A DNA stretch of 8,029 bases from an uncultured Fidelibacterota bacterium (lineage in GTDB: Bacteria; Marinisomatota; Marinisomatia; Marinisomatales; UBA1611): positions 1 through 8,029 of the forward strand of contig CAJWMI010000073.1 of the NCBI GenBank assembly GCA_913043185.1. The letters run 5' to 3'. The notes under the pieces are model-generated. The model was not told where the DNA came from and made no database searches. It was given only the letters and a program-made list of their open reading frames with translations. The position numbers were made by a program, and so were the translations under genes. This document shows, in pieces, positions 1 through 6,207 of this stretch. Numbering within the stretch: position 1 is the first letter of the stretch; every line of letters begins with the position of its first letter.

Positions 1-154
1 CAAATGTTACTACTGTCCTGTTGGTATCCTTACCAGAGTCGATATCAAGAATAGTTATCCCATCAACAGAGTTTATCTTATTTACTATATTATTAATCTT
101 ATTCTGATCTCTTCCCTCACTAAAGTTTGGGACACACTCAATTAATTGTTGCAT
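1..154 (-). CDS. ftcD: Glutamate formimidoyltransferase, N-terminal part (cut by window edge)
   Basis: This gene begins at an ATG (154-152) and runs off the left edge, leaving 51 complete codons. The translation opens with MQQLIECVPNFSEGRD, and further on has GITILDID and the block NRTVVTF. This is the highly conserved N-terminus of the formiminotransferase family. The family transfers the formimino group of N-formimino-glutamate, an intermediate of histidine breakdown, to tetrahydrofolate, giving glutamate and 5-formimino-tetrahydrofolate in the cytoplasm. An AGGA site lies 8 nt upstream of the ATG and supports this start. The start is 2 nt after the stop of the small ORF at 157-288, so the two are probably co-translated. 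Whether a cyclodeaminase domain is fused at the C-terminus cannot be seen here. Confidence 0.9.
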   Translation of the reverse strand, partial: MQQLIECVPNFSEGRDQNKINNIVNKINSVDGITILDIDSGKDTNRTVVTF

Positions 155-156
155 TA

Positions 157-288
157 TTATATTCCTGTCGAAGCAATATTATTAAAATAGTATATTAAAT
201 ATAATACACCCGCAAACAATAATATTAAACGTAATAAAGAGCCAGAAGATTTTTTTTTATGATATAGAAACCGTTTGAAATATGCCAA
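157..288 (-). CDS. Probable small single-pass membrane protein (43 aa, TTG start)
   Basis: This ORF fills the gap between the M50 protease gene and the formimidoyltransferase gene. It is bounded upstream by an in-frame TAA (294-292), and the first possible start after it is TTG at 288-286. The product starts MAYFKRFLYHKKKSSGSLL and continues with a hydrophobic segment at about residues 18-35 (LLRLILLFAGVLYLIYYF). It ends in a short polar tail. A basic N-terminal half before one helix predicts a membrane protein with its N-terminus in the cytoplasm. It stops 2 nt before the next ATG and starts 11 nt after the previous stop, as expected for a gene within an operon. Against it: no Shine-Dalgarno site is visible, the start is TTG, and short open frames arise by chance in AT-rich DNA. 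I do not recognise a family and assign no function. Confidence 0.5.
   Translation of the reverse strand: MAYFKRFLYHKKKSSGSLLRLILLFAGVLYLIYYFNNIASTGI
163..166 (-). promoter_or_regulatory. Ribosome binding site of the formimidoyltransferase gene
   Basis: AGGA on the minus strand, 8 nt upstream of the ATG at 154. It lies inside the last codons of the preceding small ORF, which would couple the two genes. Confidence 0.5.
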
Positions 289-299
289 GATTTAACGCA

Positions 300-935
300 C
301 TAAAAATTAAAAAATATTAAAATAAATAGATTAAAAATTGGGGTGATAATGAAAGAAAAAATATGAATATCCGTTACCATACTAAAAATAATAATAATAA
401 ATAAAACCCGCGGACCATGAACCCGCATTTTCCATACTATATCAGGCCCAAATTTATTTTCTAGAAAAGGTGACAATATTTGAGAACCATCCAGTGGTGA
501 CACTGGTAGAAGATTAAACACAGCAAGCGTTATATTAATCTGCATAAAAATAATAAAAAATGTTTTAATACTGTTTGATAAAAGATTCGTATCAAATAGT
601 AATCGAAGCACCAAAGCAGCAATTATCGCCAAAATTATATTTGAAATTGGTCCCGCTGCCGCGACCTTCACCATATCCTGCCTCGGATTCTCTAAGTATC
701 TAGGATCAACCGGCACAGGCTTTGCCCAGCCAAAACCCATAAGAAGTAAAGCTAGAGAACCTATTGGATCTAAATGTGACATTGGGTTCAGAGTTAATCT
801 ACCCATACGAGCAGCTGTGCTGTCACCAAGCCTATAGGCCATCCAGGCATGGGCAAACTCATGAAAAGACAATGAAAACACTAGCGCCGGTATCAATAAA
901 ACTATTATCTGAGGATCTATATTACTAAATATCAT
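300..935 (-). CDS. M50-family (site-2-protease-like) membrane zinc metalloprotease
   Basis: A 211-residue polytopic membrane protein of the compact M50B group (YwhC/S2P-like). The zinc-binding HEFAH motif is at residues 25-29, in the first hydrophobic segment (His25, Glu26, His29). The second conserved motif, NLLPVSPLDG, is at 141-150 and supplies the third zinc ligand, Asp149. Between them are the conserved LNPMSHLDPIG block (49-59), GWAKPVPVDP (69-78) and AAGPISN (93-99), all typical of the family. Hydrophobic segments lie at about 9-24, 60-70, 91-113, 124-144 and 172-210. Such proteins cleave substrates within the membrane, and the substrate here is unknown. No PDZ domain is present, so this is not a full-length RseP. 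It starts at ATG 935 without an obvious Shine-Dalgarno site, 20 nt after the end of the recombinase gene. Confidence 0.9.
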   Translation of the reverse strand: MIFSNIDPQIIVLLIPALVFSLSFHEFAHAWMAYRLGDSTAARMGRLTLNPMSHLDPIGSLALLLMGFGWAKPVPVDPRYLENPRQDMVKVAAAGPISNIILAIIAALVLRLLFDTNLLSNSIKTFFIIFMQINITLAVFNLLPVSPLDGSQILSPFLENKFGPDIVWKMRVHGPRVLFIIIIFSMVTDIHIFSFIITPIFNLFILIFFNF

Positions 936-955
936 ATTGGATATATTTTCAACGA

Positions 956-1984
956 TTAAGCTCTTGGATGATGTTTATTATAGGATTCTCTAATTCTATT
1001 GGTATTCAATTGAGTATAAATCTGTGTAGTTGAAATATCAGCATGCCCTAACATATGTTGTACAAATAGAATATCGGCACCTTTATTTACTAAATGAGTT
1101 GCAAAAGAATGGCGAAAAGTATGAGGAGTAACTTTTTTTGATATGCCTGCAGCTTTGGACCATTTGTTGATTATCTTATTTACCATTGCCCTGGTTAATG
1201 CTCTACCATTTCGACTAATAAAGAATTCCATAGCTGCTCTACCTTTTAACAAATCCTTTCTATACTTATCTTTAAACTCGTACCAAATCTTTCTTGAACT
1301 AGCACTAATAGGGACAAGTCTTTCTTTAGAACCTTTACCTTTAATAATAATTAATCCCGGTCTTTTTTCGAGTTCTTTTTTATACTTTATATATGCTGGA
1401 TGTTTTTTATTCAACTTTTTTGCTACTCCAGCTGAAATCTCAGCCATGTATCCATTATTATCTTTATAAGATATGATTTCATCATCAGGCATAGTAGGCT
1501 TTAGATATGGTTGCGCAACCTTTAACTCACAAAGTTCAGTAACTCTTAGACCACATGAATATAAAATTTCAACAATTGCATAATCTCGAAAATCAAGAGC
1601 ACTATCTTTAGGAATCATACTAATAATTTTTTCTATTTCTTCTTTACTAAGTACTGTTGGCAGTGATTTCTTTTGTTTTGGCGTTTTTATTGATAGTGAT
1701 GGGTTTTCTTTTAATATTTTTTCTCGAGAAAGAAACTGATGATATGATCTTACAGATGCAATCATTCTTGAAATGCTAGATGGGGCTAGTAAGATATCAC
1801 TTAATAATCTTACATAGCCTCTTAGATGTCTTTGCTTAATATCATGTAATGTGTCTAAACCTTCTGTTTCATTAATATATGTCAGGTAACGTCTAACATC
1901 AGACTCGTAGGCATCAACTGTTTTTGGAGAAACATTAATCTCCACCCGTAGCATAGTTAGATAATCCTGCAGGTGGTCTATCAT
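956..1984 (-). CDS. xerD: Tyrosine recombinase, XerC/XerD type, with internal insertion
   Basis: A site-specific recombinase of 342 residues; the usual XerC/D length is about 300. The N-terminal SAM-like DNA-binding domain spans about 1-100 (NVSPKTVDAYESDVRRYL) and the catalytic domain about 110-335. The full active-site set is present: Arg147 in SCGLRVTEL, Lys217 in KGKGSKERLVPI, His288 and Arg291 in TPHTFRHSFATHL, His314 in MLGHADISTT and nucleophile Tyr323 in QIYT. The HPRA ending matches Xer proteins. Arg147 and Lys217 are about 70 residues apart, compared with about 24 in E. coli XerD, so roughly 46 residues are inserted at about 163-208. All other motif spacings match. The expected role is chromosome dimer resolution at dif; no dif site is seen here. 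XerC versus XerD cannot be decided from the sequence alone. The start is ATG 1984, 2 nt after the gmhA stop. Confidence 0.9.
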   Translation of the reverse strand: MIDHLQDYLTMLRVEINVSPKTVDAYESDVRRYLTYINETEGLDTLHDIKQRHLRGYVRLLSDILLAPSSISRMIASVRSYHQFLSREKILKENPSLSIKTPKQKKSLPTVLSKEEIEKIISMIPKDSALDFRDYAIVEILYSCGLRVTELCELKVAQPYLKPTMPDDEIISYKDNNGYMAEISAGVAKKLNKKHPAYIKYKKELEKRPGLIIIKGKGSKERLVPISASSRKIWYEFKDKYRKDLLKGRAAMEFFISRNGRALTRAMVNKIINKWSKAAGISKKVTPHTFRHSFATHLVNKGADILFVQHMLGHADISTTQIYTQLNTNRIRESYNKHHPRA

Positions 1985-1986
1985 TA

Positions 1987-2562
1987 TTATTTTAGTATAG
2001 ATAATTCAATAAGACTACAAAGTATCTGACCAATCATAATATGAGATTCTTGAATTCTTTGTGTATTATCAGAAGGAACTTTTATAGTAACATCCGCTAT
2101 CCCATCTAGACTTCCACCAGTCTTACCAGAAAAAGCGATCGTCTTTAATTTTTTGAATTTAGCTTGTTTTAGTGCATTAATTATATTTTCTGAATTACCA
2201 CTTGTTGAAATACCTACTAAAACATCACCTTTTTCTCCAAGCCCTTGTACCTGACGAGAAAAAATTGAATCGAAGTCAGTATCATTAGACCATGCGGTTA
2301 TAAAGGATGAATCAGTTGTCAGTGCTATTGAAGGTATAGGCATCCTATCATGATCTGACATTCCACCCATAAGTTCTGTAGCGAGATGTTGTGCGTCAGC
2401 CGCACTTCCACCATTACCACACCATAGAATTTTACCACCATCCTTGATTGATTCTATAAGTAACTGTGCTGCTTTTTCTATTGATTCAAGGCCATTTTTC
2501 ACCATTTCATTTTTTATTTTGGCACTTTCTAAAATTTGATTCTTAATATTTTCTTTCATCAT
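1987..2562 (-). CDS. gmhA: SIS-domain sedoheptulose-7-phosphate isomerase (GmhA-like)
   Basis: 191 residues, the normal length for GmhA, with a single SIS fold. Family motifs are CGNGGSAADAQHLATEL (48-64), NDTDFDSIFSRQV (93-105), GISTSGNSENI (117-127), and RIQESHIMIGQIL (169-181). GmhA converts sedoheptulose 7-phosphate to D-glycero-manno-heptose 7-phosphate, the first step toward ADP/GDP-heptose for lipopolysaccharide or surface glycans. Predicted zinc ligands His59, Glu63 and Gln171 are present. The fourth position (His180 in E. coli numbering, as I recall it) is Gln179 here, so activity or substrate may differ. DiaA-like or other SIS paralogues remain possible. The gene starts with two consecutive ATGs (2562 and 2559) and has no clear Shine-Dalgarno site. 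A 32-nt gap separates it from the GGGP synthase gene. Confidence 0.82.
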   Translation of the reverse strand: MMKENIKNQILESAKIKNEMVKNGLESIEKAAQLLIESIKDGGKILWCGNGGSAADAQHLATELMGGMSDHDRMPIPSIALTTDSSFITAWSNDTDFDSIFSRQVQGLGEKGDVLVGISTSGNSENIINALKQAKFKKLKTIAFSGKTGGSLDGIADVTIKVPSDNTQRIQESHIMIGQILCSLIELSILK

Positions 2563-2594
2563 TTATATATACATCTTTTTTATAATTAACAATA

Positions 2595-3332
2595 TTAATT
2601 ACTATGAATAGAAGAAGAAAACTCTTCCATTAATTCTGCAGATTTTTCTATCGCCGAACCAATAACAACAAAAGAGGCTCCAGAATTAACTATACTGTTG
2701 GCATCTTCTGGCGTACAAATACCGCCACCAACAATCAATCCTATATTTATCTCATCTGCTACTTTTTTTACAACATCTTCTGGAATTTTATTTAATGCTC
2801 CACTACCGGCCTCAAGATATATCAGTTTCATTCCTAAAAACTGAGCGGCTAATGCATGTGACACAATCATATCTGGCCGGTTTGAAGGCAGAGGCTTTGT
2901 TCCGCTAACAACTTCCACTGACGTTGGTGCACCACCATCAATTAACAAATATCCAGTTGGTATCGTTTCTATTTCATAATCTTTAACAATTGGAGCCGCT
3001 ATGACTTGTTCCCCTATGAGATAGTGAGAATTTCTGCCGGATATTAAGGACATAAATAACATTGCATCATAATGTTTGTTTATTTGGTTAACCCCACCAG
3101 GGAAAAGAATGACAGGTATTTCAGAAATTGATTTGATCCGCTCTACTCTTTTGTGATAGAGTCCATCCATCATGATACTACCACCAACAAATATTGCATC
3201 TACTCCATTTTGATTTGCCTTTTCAACCAATTTATCAATATTATTATCATTTTTTTTATCAGGATCGATAAGAACTATAAATCCTGCACCTTTTTTTTCA
3301 ACACAATCATTTAACTTTGACAGGACACTCAT
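2595..3332 (-). CDS. Geranylgeranylglyceryl-phosphate synthase family protein (GGGPS/PcrB)
   Basis: 245 residues forming a TIM barrel of the GGGPS/PcrB family. Visible motifs are LIDPDKK (21-27), VGGSIMMDG (49-57), VILFPGG (74-80), MSLISGRN (94-101), TGYLLIDGGAPTSVE (126-140), YLEAGSGA (172-179), VGGGI (201-205) and VIGSAIE (223-229). The last blocks bind the phosphate of sn-glycerol 1-phosphate. In archaea the enzyme joins geranylgeranyl diphosphate to glycerol 1-phosphate, making the first ether bond of membrane lipids. Bacterial homologues of this longer type occur in Bacteroidota and relatives, while shorter Bacillus PcrB uses heptaprenyl diphosphate. The prenyl chain length used here cannot be read reliably. 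The ATG directly follows the gcvH stop with no gap, suggesting translational coupling. Confidence 0.88.
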   Translation of the reverse strand: MSVLSKLNDCVEKKGAGFIVLIDPDKKNDNNIDKLVEKANQNGVDAIFVGGSIMMDGLYHKRVERIKSISEIPVILFPGGVNQINKHYDAMLFMSLISGRNSHYLIGEQVIAAPIVKDYEIETIPTGYLLIDGGAPTSVEVVSGTKPLPSNRPDMIVSHALAAQFLGMKLIYLEAGSGALNKIPEDVVKKVADEINIGLIVGGGICTPEDANSIVNSGASFVVIGSAIEKSAELMEEFSSSIHSN

Positions 3333-3710
3333 TTATTCTATTAGCTTAGCATAATCCTGATAATCTAGAAAATTTTCTTTTTCTATTTTTTCATCAGATT
3401 TTATTTTAATTATCCATCCTTCTCCATAACAGTCTTGGTTCACTTTATCTGGAGAATCTTCTAAATGATTATTTATTTCAATTACGGTACCATTTACTGG
3501 CGCATAAAGCTCCGAAACAGTCTTTACAGCTTCGACCTCTCCAAAAGGCTCTCCAGCAATAATTTTATCACCAATATCTGGTAATTCTAAGAATATAATA
3601 TCACCTAACTGACTTTGAGCAAAATCTGTAATACCTATTATTGTATCATCATTTTCATCATTTACCCATTCATGTTCTTCAGTATATAATAATTCCTTTG
3701 GTAAACTCAA
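3333..3710 (-). CDS. gcvH: Glycine cleavage system H protein (lipoyl carrier)
   Basis: 125 residues, the usual GcvH length. It starts MSLPKELLYTEEHEWV, as H proteins do, and has the lipoylation block FGEVEAVKTVSELYAPVNG (56-74), with Lys63 as the lipoyl attachment site. YGEGWIIKI (95-103) is the other family signature. The protein carries the aminomethyl group between the P, T and L proteins of the glycine cleavage system, and in some bacteria also acts as an octanoyl/lipoyl relay. Its partners are not in this window. The start codon is TTG (3710-3708), supported by a strong AGAGAGG site 8 nt upstream and by the family-typical N-terminus. It lies 18 nt after accC and abuts the GGGPS gene. Confidence 0.93.
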   Translation of the reverse strand: MSLPKELLYTEEHEWVNDENDDTIIGITDFAQSQLGDIIFLELPDIGDKIIAGEPFGEVEAVKTVSELYAPVNGTVIEINNHLEDSPDKVNQDCYGEGWIIKIKSDEKIEKENFLDYQDYAKLIE

Positions 3711-3718
3711 TGTTTTTT

Positions 3719-3725
3719 CCTCTCT
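3719..3725 (-). promoter_or_regulatory. Ribosome binding site fixing the TTG start of gcvH
   Basis: AGAGAGG on the minus strand, immediately after the accC stop codon and 8 nt upstream of TTG 3710. This is one of the clearest Shine-Dalgarno sites in the window and supports initiation at TTG. Confidence 0.65.
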
Positions 3726-3728
3726 ATT

Positions 3729-5078
3729 TTACTCAGGTTTATAATTAAAATTTTCCAGAAATCCTGTATCAAATTTTCCAGAAATAAAATCAGCATTCTC
3801 CATTATTTTTTGATGATAGGGTATTGTGGTTTTTGGTCCTTCAATTATAGTTTCCTCCAGAGCCCTCTGCATTCTATTAATCGCTCTCTCTCTATTTTTT
3901 GCGTGCACTATTATTTTCCCTATCATCGAATCATAATGCGTTGGAATTACGTAACCAGTATATGCATGTGAGTCTACCCTCACTCCTTTACCGCCAGGCA
4001 TATGAAAATTCGTAATTTTATTTGGTGATGGCATAAAATTATTTGACGGGTCTTCTGCATTTACCCTACACTCAATAGAATGACCTCTTAATTTATAATT
4101 AGGGTTGTAATCAGGACATTTTTCTCCAGCATGCACTCGGATTTGTTGTTTAATTAGATCAACTCCTGTAACCATCTCTGTTACAGGGTGCTCAACCTGT
4201 ATTCGTGTATTCATCTCCATAAAATAATAATTCTTATCTTTATCCAATAAAAATTCTACCGTACCAACTCCAACATAGTCAATTGCTTTGGCACCAGCGA
4301 TAGCAGCATTACCCATTTTTTTTCTTAAATTATGATCAACAGCAGGTGATGGTGATTCTTCAATCAACTTTTGATGTCTTCTTTGAATAGAACAGTCTCT
4401 TTCACCGAATTGAATTACCTTGCCCTTGTTATCAGCTAAAATTTGAATCTCTATATGCCTGGGTTTCTCAATAAATTTCTCTAAATAAAGATCTCCATTA
4501 CCAAAACCACTCAATGCCTCCTGGTATGCAATCTCGTAGAGACTATTTAGTTCATTTTCTTCCTTGACCAAGCGCATACCTCTTCCCCCACCTCCAGCAG
4601 TTGCTTTCAGCATAATTGGATAGCCCATTTCATTTGCTAAGATTTTTGCTTCTTCAACATCAGCCAATACTCCTTCCCCACCAGGGATCACTGGTACACC
4701 CGCAGATTTCATAGTCTCTTTAGCTGTTGCCTTATCACCCATTAACTGTATCATTTTAGAATCTGGACCAATATAATGAAACCCATTTTCAGCACAAATC
4801 TTAGAAAATTCAGCTGATTCTGATAAAAATCCATATCCAGGATGAACAGCATCCGCATTCGTAATTTCCCCGGCAGCAATAATTCTAGGAATATTTAAAT
4901 AACTTTCATTGCTAGAAGGAGGCCCTATACATACTGCTTCATCCGCGAACTTAACATGAAGAGATAATTCATCAGCCGTAGAATATATTGCAACTGTTTT
5001 TATACCTAGTTCGTGGCATGCTCGTATTACACGGAGAGCTATTTCACCACGATTAGCAATAAGAATTTTTTTATACAT
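3729..5078 (-). CDS. accC: Biotin carboxylase subunit of acetyl-CoA carboxylase
   Basis: 449 residues, matching AccC length and numbering almost residue for residue. The N-terminal biotin carboxylase domain opens [18 protein letters not shown]. The ATP-grasp core includes Lys116 (GDK), Lys158 followed by the glycine loop [13 protein letters not shown] (159-171), His208, Glu275, Glu288 and Asn290-Arg292 in [16 protein letters not shown] (287-302). Arg338 lies in IECRVNAED. The enzyme uses ATP and bicarbonate to carboxylate biotin on AccB, the first half-reaction of malonyl-CoA formation for fatty-acid synthesis. It starts at ATG 5078, 7 nt after accB, which is the classic accB-accC pair. The carboxyltransferase genes accA/accD are not in the window. 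No key residue is missing. Confidence 0.97.
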   Translation of the reverse strand: MYKKILIANRGEIALRVIRACHELGIKTVAIYSTADELSLHVKFADEAVCIGPPSSNESYLNIPRIIAAGEITNADAVHPGYGFLSESAEFSKICAENGFHYIGPDSKMIQLMGDKATAKETMKSAGVPVIPGGEGVLADVEEAKILANEMGYPIMLKATAGGGGRGMRLVKEENELNSLYEIAYQEALSGFGNGDLYLEKFIEKPRHIEIQILADNKGKVIQFGERDCSIQRRHQKLIEESPSPAVDHNLRKKMGNAAIAGAKAIDYVGVGTVEFLLDKDKNYYFMEMNTRIQVEHPVTEMVTGVDLIKQQIRVHAGEKCPDYNPNYKLRGHSIECRVNAEDPSNNFMPSPNKITNFHMPGGKGVRVDSHAYTGYVIPTHYDSMIGKIIVHAKNRERAINRMQRALEETIIEGPKTTIPYHQKIMENADFISGKFDTGFLENFNYKPE

Positions 5079-5085
5079 TATTATA

Positions 5086-5535
5086 CTAGATTGGTTCTAT
5101 ATCGTATAAAGGCTGGTTGAACTCTACTGGATCGGAATTATTTACAAGAATCTTTTTTATCACTCCATTATGTTCGGATTCAATCTCATTCATAATCTTC
5201 ATTGACTCAATTATACATAATACTTGACCAGATTTAATAGTATCACCTTCCTTTACATATGGTGGTTTATCCGGAGATTGAGAACTATAAAATACGCCAG
5301 GCATTGGTGATAGAATCGTTATTTTATTTTCTTCATCAAGATTTTGATTTTCTAAATTATCAGATGATGTAGATTGGATATCTTTTGTATTTATGGTTTT
5401 ATCTGGTGAATTTGTGGTAACATTTGGTGAATTTTTCAATACACGAATTTTTTTTCCCCAGAATGTAACCTCGATCTCATTAACGTCTGAATTTTCTAAT
5501 ATATATATTATCTCTTTTAGCTTATCTTGCCACAT
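5086..5535 (-). CDS. accB: Biotin carboxyl carrier protein of acetyl-CoA carboxylase
   Basis: 149 residues from the ATG at 5535. A helical N-terminal segment ([19 protein letters not shown]) is followed by a short linker rich in Ser, Thr, Asn and Asp (about 36-70), then the biotinyl domain (about 73-149). The biotinylated lysine is Lys113 in [13 protein letters not shown], and the usual -2 alanine is serine here. AccB carries carboxybiotin between AccC and the carboxyltransferase. The frame also opens 12 nt earlier at a GTG (5547-5545). That codon overlaps the AAGGAG ribosome binding site itself, so the ATG, 11 nt downstream of the site, is the better start. It lies 15 nt after efp and 7 nt before accC. 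The efp-accB-accC order is common in bacteria. Confidence 0.94.
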   Translation of the reverse strand: MWQDKLKEIIYILENSDVNEIEVTFWGKKIRVLKNSPNVTTNSPDKTINTKDIQSTSSDNLENQNLDEENKITILSPMPGVFYSSQSPDKPPYVKEGDTIKSGQVLCIIESMKIMNEIESEHNGVIKKILVNNSDPVEFNQPLYDIEPI

Positions 5536-5546
5536 AAATATATCCA

Positions 5547-5552
5547 CTCCTT
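5547..5552 (-). promoter_or_regulatory. Ribosome binding site deciding the accB start
   Basis: AAGGAG on the minus strand, sharing its first two A residues with the TAA stop of efp (TAAGGAG). It is 11 nt upstream of ATG 5535. The alternative GTG at 5547 begins on the last base of the site and so cannot be served by it. Confidence 0.65.
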
Positions 5553-6117
5553 AATTATTTTTTGCTCTTTCAACATATTCACCACTTCTAGTATCGATCT
5601 TAATACGTTCTTCCTCATTGATAAAAAGAGGAACATTTAGCTCAAGCCCCGTTTCAACGGTAGCAGGTTTACTGGCACCGGTTGCCGTGTTACCCTTAAA
5701 TCCTGGTTCAGTCTTGATAACTTCAAGAATCACATGTGCAGGCATTCTAATATCTAAGATTTCTTCATTATCAAAAATAATATCTACATTCATTCCCGCG
5801 ATTAAATAGTATCTATTGTTAGCAACTATATTTTCATGTATCATTAATTGCTCATAGGTTTCATTATCCATAAAAACAAAATTCTCTCCATCAATATAAA
5901 GAAACTGCAGTTGCTTCGCTTCCACTCTGATAAATTCTAACCTGGCCCCAGCGTTAAAGGTGTGATCAATAATTTTACCACTTTGGATATCTTTTAGTTT
6001 TGTTCTAACAAATGCACCGCCTTTACCAGGCTTAACATGCTGAAATTCAATTACTTTCATTCTTTTTGATTTAAATAAGATTACGGCATTATTTCTTATA
6101 TCTGCTGTTGTTGCCAC
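5551..6117 (-). CDS. efp: Translation elongation factor P
   Basis: 188 residues, the standard EF-P length. EF-P binds between the P and E sites of the ribosome and relieves stalling at consecutive prolines. The N-terminal KOW-like domain starts MATTADIRNNAVI. Its loop VKPGKGGAF (28-36) places Lys32 at the tip, equivalent to the modified Lys34 of E. coli. FVRTKLKDIQSG (36-47) follows. The middle and C-terminal OB domains include FLYIDGENFVFMDNETYEQ and the C-terminal TGLELNVPLFINEEERIKIDTRSGEY. A lysine rather than arginine tip argues against EarP-type rhamnosylation; the modifying enzyme is not in the window. The start is GTG (6117-6115), supported by AGAGG 5 nt upstream and by the conserved N-terminus. 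It follows the widest spacer in the window and may head its own transcript with accB and accC. Confidence 0.97.
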   Translation of the reverse strand: MATTADIRNNAVILFKSKRMKVIEFQHVKPGKGGAFVRTKLKDIQSGKIIDHTFNAGARLEFIRVEAKQLQFLYIDGENFVFMDNETYEQLMIHENIVANNRYYLIAGMNVDIIFDNEEILDIRMPAHVILEVIKTEPGFKGNTATGASKPATVETGLELNVPLFINEEERIKIDTRSGEYVERAKNN

Positions 6118-6122
6118 AAAAA

Positions 6123-6127
6123 CCTCT
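6123..6127 (-). promoter_or_regulatory. Ribosome binding site fixing the GTG start of efp
   Basis: AGAGG on the minus strand, 5 nt upstream of GTG 6117. No ATG competes nearby in frame. Confidence 0.6.
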
Positions 6128-6152
6128 GTTTAATTATATCTTGATACATGTA

Positions 6153-6180
6153 AATATAAGACCACTATTTTACTCTTCAA
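6153..6180 (-). promoter_or_regulatory. efp: Possible sigma-70-type promoter for the efp-accB-accC block
   Basis: On the minus strand TTGAAG (6180-6175) is followed after 16 nt by TATATT (6158-6153). This would place transcription start near 6146 and leave an untranslated leader of about 29 nt before efp. It sits in the 90-nt spacer, the widest break in the gene chain. A perfect TATAAT at 6138-6133 is an alternative -10, but it has a poor -35 and would start transcription inside the ribosome binding site. AT-rich DNA yields such matches readily, so this is tentative. I see no hairpin terminator in the spacer. Confidence 0.3.
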
Positions 6181-6207
6181 ATGTAGGCATATTTATATAA
6201 ATTAATT

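Noticed and set aside
300..935. RseP-type sigma-factor-regulating protease
   Set aside because: The protein is only 211 residues, lacks a PDZ domain and has the compact YwhC-like layout, so a specific RseP role is not supported.
1143..1469. 108-residue plus-strand open frame
   Set aside because: It lies wholly antisense to the recombinase gene, which has all its catalytic motifs. Its hydrophobic composition is a by-product of the complementary strand, and it has no family motif.
956..1984. Integrase of a mobile element or integron
   Set aside because: The C-terminal HPRA ending, the Xer-like motif spacing outside the insertion and the housekeeping neighbours point to a chromosomal Xer protein. 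No attachment repeats or cargo genes are visible.
2563..2594. TTG/TATATA-like promoter pattern in front of gmhA
   Set aside because: The -10-like element touches the start codon, so transcription would begin inside the gene. The gap is simply AT-rich.
5618..5809. 63-residue plus-strand open frame
   Set aside because: It is antisense to efp, whose protein is fully conserved across this stretch; there is no independent support.
6133..6138. Perfect TATAAT on the minus strand before efp
   Set aside because: The hexamer about 17 nt upstream is a poor -35, and transcription would start within the efp ribosome binding site. The TTGAAG/TATATT pair further upstream is preferred.
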